Made by a program: the position numbers and the translations under genes. Shown here piece after piece: positions 58,901 through 64,000 of a stretch of DNA of 64,000 nucleotides (position 1 is the first letter of the stretch; every line of letters starts with the position of its first letter). The DNA comes from Sambucus nigra. Its lineage: Eukaryota; Streptophyta; Magnoliopsida; Dipsacales; Adoxaceae. The notes beneath the pieces were generated by a model. That model did no database searches. It worked only from the letters and a program-made list of their open reading frames with translations, and was not told the DNA's origin. The stretch is from NCBI GenBank assembly GCA_949130495.1, contig OX422216.1:106275967-106339966 (forward strand), read 5' to 3'.

Positions 58901-60126
58901 AATGACTATGTTAGTAAGGTATAAAGGTTCAGTAGTGCACATCGTGGAGAAAAGTGCACGGGTCGAAACTTACGGTATACTCTGAGGAAAGAAGTGGAGT
59001 ATTGTCATTTAATGTGAGACATTACAAGTAGAAATATGTTGAGCGGGACATAACGAGTAGTCTCCGTGGGCACCACTCATAGATAGAAATCGGTTGGAAT
59101 AAAAGGTTCAACCAGAGAATTTTATAGCAAGCTGACGATTCCTATAATGGAAGAGGCCAGTAAAGTTGGTAAAGTTTTTTTGTTGGGTTTCCATCCTCAA
59201 GATAAGATCAAGGGTTCCTTCGAACGTGTGGAGCAAGTTGCCTAAGAAGGAAGTGATTGATATTCCTTTGGGGTGACTTACAATATAGTGTGCCCCAATC
59301 TTCCTTTGAAAAGATGAATCGCGGTGGTATGTGGCCCTACACGGTATTTTTCTGAATTAAGATGAGATTTTTGAATCCCACCTTCAATATGGAATTTCAG
59401 GAAGCAGCGGGGATAACGTTTCATTTGGAGCAGGTTGTATCACCCATAGCCGGGAAGTAGGCAAACTGTGATTAACGATTGGTGGAGCCACGTGAAAGTA
59501 ATTTTGGATTCATTGTGATCATTTCATTTCCACAACGGATGTAGCTAGCAAGTGAAGTATGTAGAGTTTCGTGGAAGCAATCGTACATGTTTATTGTGGA
59601 CAAACTGCTTATTGAAGTTTTGAGTGGAAAAACCTTAACTTTTCTCCCTCGATTTGTTTATAGGCGAGCGGGAAGTTTGAATTAGTTGAGTTAGATCCAA
59701 TGACTAAAATGGAATAATCACATACTGTCTGAGGTAACCTTTTATCTGTCGTAAGAGTTATGTTGTCAAAAATCGAGATTCAAAGAACTGACAAGAGTGG
59801 TCAGATGTTCGTATGGTTCCTCTCAGAATGGGAGTTTTGTGTTTAGAAAAATGCGACTAGTTAACACATAGTGAGGTGAGGCCTCTTAATGATATTGAAA
59901 TAATGGGAGTCAATGATGTATATGCTCGTCTTATGCGAATGTTCTCGGATAGGACCACGGTGTCAAGTGTCGTTAATGAGAGTGTTAAATAAACTTACTG
60001 TGAGTCGGGGGCTATAGTAATTGAACGCCTTACCCTAAAGTTAATTTTAAGTACAGATAAAATATTCAGACCTATTTTTACCAGGTATGCCTTATTTTTC
60101 GAATTTCGGGACAAAATTTCGTTATT
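55981..60126 (+). other. Non-coding interior of the LARD-like element
   Basis: About 4.15 kb in which no frame exceeds about 80 codons on either strand. No gag knuckle, protease, YxDD or integrase signature is seen. The few short minus-strand frames (for example 56114-56359) show no family resemblance. Confidence 0.75.
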
Positions 60127-60135
60127 GGGGGGAAG
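60127..60135 (+). promoter_or_regulatory. Polypurine tract
   Basis: ggggggaag, two bases before the 3' LTR. It would prime plus-strand synthesis. Confidence 0.88.
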
Positions 60136-61108
60136 TATGTAATACCCCATATTTTTATGGCTTTTAAAATTGAGTATTTATTAAATCTAATTGAGTTATT
60201 AATTTAATATTAATTCAGAATTTTATTTTAAATATTTACTAGCATGACGAGAGTTAGTAATTATTGAGAATTTGTTGAATATTACTAGATGAGTAAATTA
60301 ATAAATGAGATTGATTTTATTAATATTGTCACGAGTGAATAATATGACAACTATGGAAATTAAGTCAGGTTGCGCATGTGTCTTGTCGGGACTATGTTAT
60401 TATAAAAGTGAATAAATTATAAGTCGCCCATATGGTCGTTTCAAGTGCGCCAATGTGTCCGGAAGGGTCGAGATAGTCAGAAAAGTGTACCCGAGGGTTT
60501 AGTTTGGGTCTCGAGATGTTTTTAGACCTAACCAGTAACCCGGGAGAGCATTTTGGTAATTTTATTTTTGGGATTTAATTTCCTACGAAAATTAGAGAAG
60601 TATATCACGTGTTAGAAGTTGTCTTCTAGGGTTAGAACCTACATATTTCACAGAGGTCATTAGAGGAGGTAGGTGAGGAACTTCCCAAGGCTAGAGCCAC
60701 CATAGTTGCACCATTTTCACCACAAAAACCGTATGGAGATAAATTACGAATTGGAAGACTAGAACTCATATAATGGAATAGAATCATGCTAGACTGATGC
60801 CCTCATCACATGTAGAACATTTATCGCGAATTTGAATGAGAATTAGAGGAAGAAATCTGGAAATATTATATAGTTCTTAAAAGAATATGGATAAATACGG
60901 TTTGAGAAGAATTCATGTAGCCCACCCATTTAATGATGATTCCTTAATGAATTTCCCTAGATTTTACATTAGAAATTGTTCATACCTACTGCTATAACGT
61001 TTATGATGTTTGGTTGGCAGTTTGGGACATTTTACTGGAGGTTTTGATAATTAAAATGGAAGAAACCCATAGGCTTGAGATGCAGATTTTTTGGGCAAAT
61101 AACTGCTT

Positions 61109-61209
61109 GATCGATCGATCAACTCAAGAATATCGATCGATCGACTCAAGAATGTCGATCGATCGACTCAAGAATATCGATCGATCGATCCTTTTTGTCG
61201 ATCGATCGA
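61109..61209. repeat. GATC-palindrome tract in 3' LTR
   Basis: Three to four tcgatcgatcgactcaaga units, one more than the sister LTR. Confidence 0.9.
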
Positions 61210-61668
61210 CTCATCCTGGATTTTTGACTTTTGTCCCTTCTATCGATTAATCCAACCCTAATCAATGAGAACCTTTGGGCATAATTAAATACCATAATGG
61301 GACTTACGAAGGGCCAGTATGATTGTGGGAAAGGTTCAGGTGACGTGATTTTTATACGAGACGTAACCGTGGGGGACACGAGGGTATAAAATGGGATAAG
61401 ATCGTGTGCATGAGAAATTAGGTCTTGTGAGAATTAAGGAAGACTAAGACCAGTAGAGTAGTGAGGGTGCACCTATTGATTTTATGTTTATCGAGAGGAT
61501 ACACTTCGAGAGTCGAAAAGTACTTAACGACTTGTAATAATTGAGAGAATTAAAAGAGCGATTTACTCATACGTAGAACGCGAGCGTTATATGTTACGCA
61601 TGGCTAGAAAATGTTATAGGTCGTGTGCGTACCAAGCTGATTAATGTAAATATATATATAAGAGTGCA

Positions 61669-61720
<52 letters not shown>
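61669..61720. repeat. (GT)n(AT)n microsatellite
   Basis: Short GT run followed by about 17 AT units. The sister LTR has only a short AT run at the same place (54555-54567). Confidence 0.92.
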
Positions 61721-62096
61721 TTGAATATCTGTGTTTAATCATACCCGCGCTACTTGCTATTACGGAGGTTTCCGCGTCGGGACAGTCTTATTCTGATGTG
61801 ACCATTATGGGGGAATATTGACTCATACCCTAGAATATAGGATCCTTGGTACAGGCTATCTGAGAATGATAGTCAGACGGTCCTAAGAGACGTGAGGGTA
61901 TGTGATGACCTCTTCGTGACTTGGAACTATGCTTCGCCTCCAATATGTGTATTTTGTGTTAATACCGTTCGGGAGTGAATCCGAACTAGAATTTTCCTCA
62001 TTTGTACGAGAGGTAAAGGGACTTGATAGCAGAGTATGACAGCATCATAGATTTTATGTGGGGTGCCTATTAGTATATATATTGTATGAGTGATTA

Positions 62097-62128
<32 letters not shown>

Positions 62129-62443
62129 GCATATACCTGGAATTCTTCTATTGTATGTGTAAGTAGATAAATATTGAATAAACGCTCCTAAACATAGTAA
62201 ATGTTTGAGATTTCATAGCAGTGAGATATGCATAACAGACTTAAATAATCCTTAATGAGATGACATTTTAAATGAATCATAGACATACGGTCTCGTGAAT
62301 CAGAATTTATTGGAGGAGAATTGGGTTAGACTTATGAGTCATTATAGTAGTACGATAGGCGTGCACACTAGATGAGAGGTGAGAATTCTCAAGAGAGTGT
62401 CGAGTACTACGTGTATGTAATATCAACTGGTAAGCATTTTAAC

Positions 62444-62444
<1 letters not shown>

Positions 62445-62527
<83 letters not shown>

Positions 62528-62571
62528 GTATATATATATATATATGTATATATATGTATATATATATATGT
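62445..62571. repeat. (TA)n microsatellite with TGTA interruptions
   Basis: About 127 bases of TA repeats with four TGTA interruptions, in the same LTR position as 55340-55424. Frames through it encode only Tyr-Ile repeats. Confidence 0.97.
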
Positions 62572-63116
62572 ATTACAGGTGCCCAGCCTTAGGGGCGTCA
62601 AGCATGGATCTTTGGACTGTTGACGTGCTGCAGCTAGTGTGGAAGTTGCAGGTCTTTGTAGTAGACGATTTCATCTTTGTCTTCTCAGTCTTTCATTTAG
62701 TTCTCCCTAGATAGGGCATGTAACACCCATTTCCAGTTTATTCTAGTTCAGAGAGATTTGTACTTAGGATTTATTTTAGTATTCTATTGTAGTTGGAATT
62801 TCTTATGATTACTACATTGTCCTGTGATTTGGGACATTTTATTTGGATTGATTTATCTAGCATGTTCCTTCATTGGATGGTTTGGTTTTAATACAATCAT
62901 TTGTATTCGTAAAAAATGGTTTCATAGCTTATGATAATAATCAGACTTAATTTATAAGAGAAAATTTTTTGTCACTTAGCTTAATTTTTATTAGGTGATT
63001 AATAAAGAAAATTATTTTTCGGCAATGATTCTAAGAATGAACCAACCGGACACTTTGAGTTAATTTAATAAAGGACTGATCACCATGTATTTAATTAAGT
63101 GGGGTGTCTCAACTTG

Positions 63117-64000
63117 CCAGAAATATATTTGGGTGTTTTCACTTGGCTTGGTTAAAAGGTGTAATTTTAATTATGAGCATGTCATGCAAGGTTATGGTCT
63201 TGCCAAGCAAAAGATATTTGCCTTGTGGTTATATCAGATGATTGTGTATAGTTCGATGCTTTAATTAAGAAAACTTGTGCTTCCCTTAAGCAAGCCTTTG
63301 ATGTGAGTACTAAACTACTATGAATAACTAGAACAAAGGAAGCTATAAAGTGTATAAACTAAAGTAAAGCTTTGAAATTAAAGAAAGGTAAATGCTTGAA
63401 AGTTAAGTATTAGGCTACGAAATTTAAAGCAAGAAAGCAAAAAAAAACATGTAAAGTCAAGAAACTTTAATAAACTTGCAGAAAAGTTACAATCTACCTT
63501 ACAATCTACTTCAAATTCAAAGACATGCAGTAAATAAAAGAAAAGAAAGGAAATAAGGGATAAAATGAGTAAATATAGTTTTAAATGGGGGAGTACTTTT
63601 TCCTTTGTTTACTCATTGCTTATTTATAAAATTTCTTGCCATGCAACATAACTACTTTCGTAACTGCTGGTAGGTTATTCATTCAAATATTTCCTGCCTA
63701 GGTGCAGTACCCCCCCCCCCCCCATGTAGGTTATTTTCCTCTAATTTCTACACCACGTCCGAAGTTGTCACAGGTGTCACGAATGCATGTTGCCAATTGC
63801 CTTGAATTTGTGCATTATAGTTCGATACCGGTTTATAATCCCACCTGGCAACACGTAAAGAATCATAATTGTGTCGTATTGTGCATTATGTAAGCAATAA
63901 ATTAATGTGCTTAAATGCTGGCCACATATGCGTCTTATTAAACAATGTGTACAATAGAACTATAAATTTCCAATATTAAGTGTTAGCCAATCTCAAATAC
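63117..64000. other. Unassigned right flank
   Basis: AT-rich, no gene recognised. Contains an A-rich stretch (63360-63560) and a 14-base C run at 63710-63723. It may belong to the gypsy remnant disrupted by the LARD-like element, but no gag frame is visible. Confidence 0.4.

Larger units (their letters stand above)
52910..63111 (+). mobile_element. LARD-like LTR retrotransposon with 3-kb LTRs and no gag-pol
   Basis: LTRs 52910-55966 and 60138-63111 start tgtaatacccc and end in gtcaca / gtctca. The 5' LTR is followed by an initiator-Met PBS, and a purine tract precedes the 3' LTR. The interior has no protein signature except a few codons near 60105-60137 (aatttcgggacaaaatttcg), a block that ends pol in Tekay/Del chromoviruses. 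This is a large retrotransposon derivative needing trans-acting proteins. The flanks gcgtg (52905-52909) and acttg (63112-63116) match at only 3 of 5 bases, so the target duplication is uncertain. Confidence 0.85.
60138..63111 (+). repeat. 3' LTR (2974 bp)
   Basis: Aligns with 52910-55966 apart from the 146-bp deletion after 60729, an added GATC unit and different (TA)n lengths. Its last bases read gtctca instead of gtcaca. Confidence 0.93.

Noticed and set aside
62372..62623. Open frames encoding Tyr-Ile repeats on both strands
   Set aside because: They are translations of the (TA)n microsatellite in an LTR.
52905..63116. Target duplication gcgtg/acttg around the LARD-like element
   Set aside because: Only 3 of 5 bases agree. 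It may be a mutated duplication but cannot be claimed.

Overview
This window reads as intergenic, repeat-dense nuclear DNA of a flowering plant, probably a eudicot. The evidence is plant L1-type LINEs with DUF4283/zinc-knuckle ORF1 proteins, a Ty3/gypsy Tat-lineage element, long LTRs of the 'TGTAATACCC' type, CACTA debris, MITEs and many (TA)n, (AG)n and (TG)n tracts. No intact host gene, tRNA, rRNA or CRISPR array was found. Nearly all coding matter is broken transposon protein.

Layout: 1-1730 is decayed CACTA (En/Spm) protein sequence. 3068-6021 is a solo LTR with a perfect 5-bp target duplication. 7266-12924 is a full-length LINE (LINE1, minus strand) with a perfect 17-bp target duplication. 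13477-13944 is a Tourist-like MITE. 14004-19702 is a second full-length LINE (LINE2, plus strand). 20084-20240 is a small hairpin MITE.

20406-43881 is a nest. The host is a Tat-lineage gypsy element on the minus strand: 5' LTR 43310-43881, gag, protease, RT, two RNase H domains, integrase, and 3' LTR 20406-20973. Between its pol end and its 3' LTR lies a long opposite-strand, apparently spliced ORF of the 'putative gypsy type transposon' family. Between protease and RT it was split by an LTR of the TGTAATACCC group (28606-40854). That LTR was itself split by a deleted LINE (LINE3, 28743 to about 32365) and by a non-autonomous LTR retrotransposon with 1.5-kb LTRs (32663-39196).

43882-45270 is microsatellite, AT-rich spacer and a CACTA-like subterminal repeat cluster. 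45290-52904 is a minus-strand gypsy gag remnant split by a fourth LINE (LINE4, 46233-51890). 52910-63111 is a structurally complete element with 3-kb LTRs, an initiator-Met PBS and a PPT, whose 4.2-kb interior has no recognisable gag or pol (LARD-like). 63117-64000 is unassigned.

The elements act on each other by insertion rather than as a pathway. The split reading frames and target duplications give an order of events. No wholly new system is claimed. The most unusual items are the spliced antisense ORF, the two coding-poor LTR families sharing GATC-palindrome tracts, and a stop codon shared by two LINE copies.
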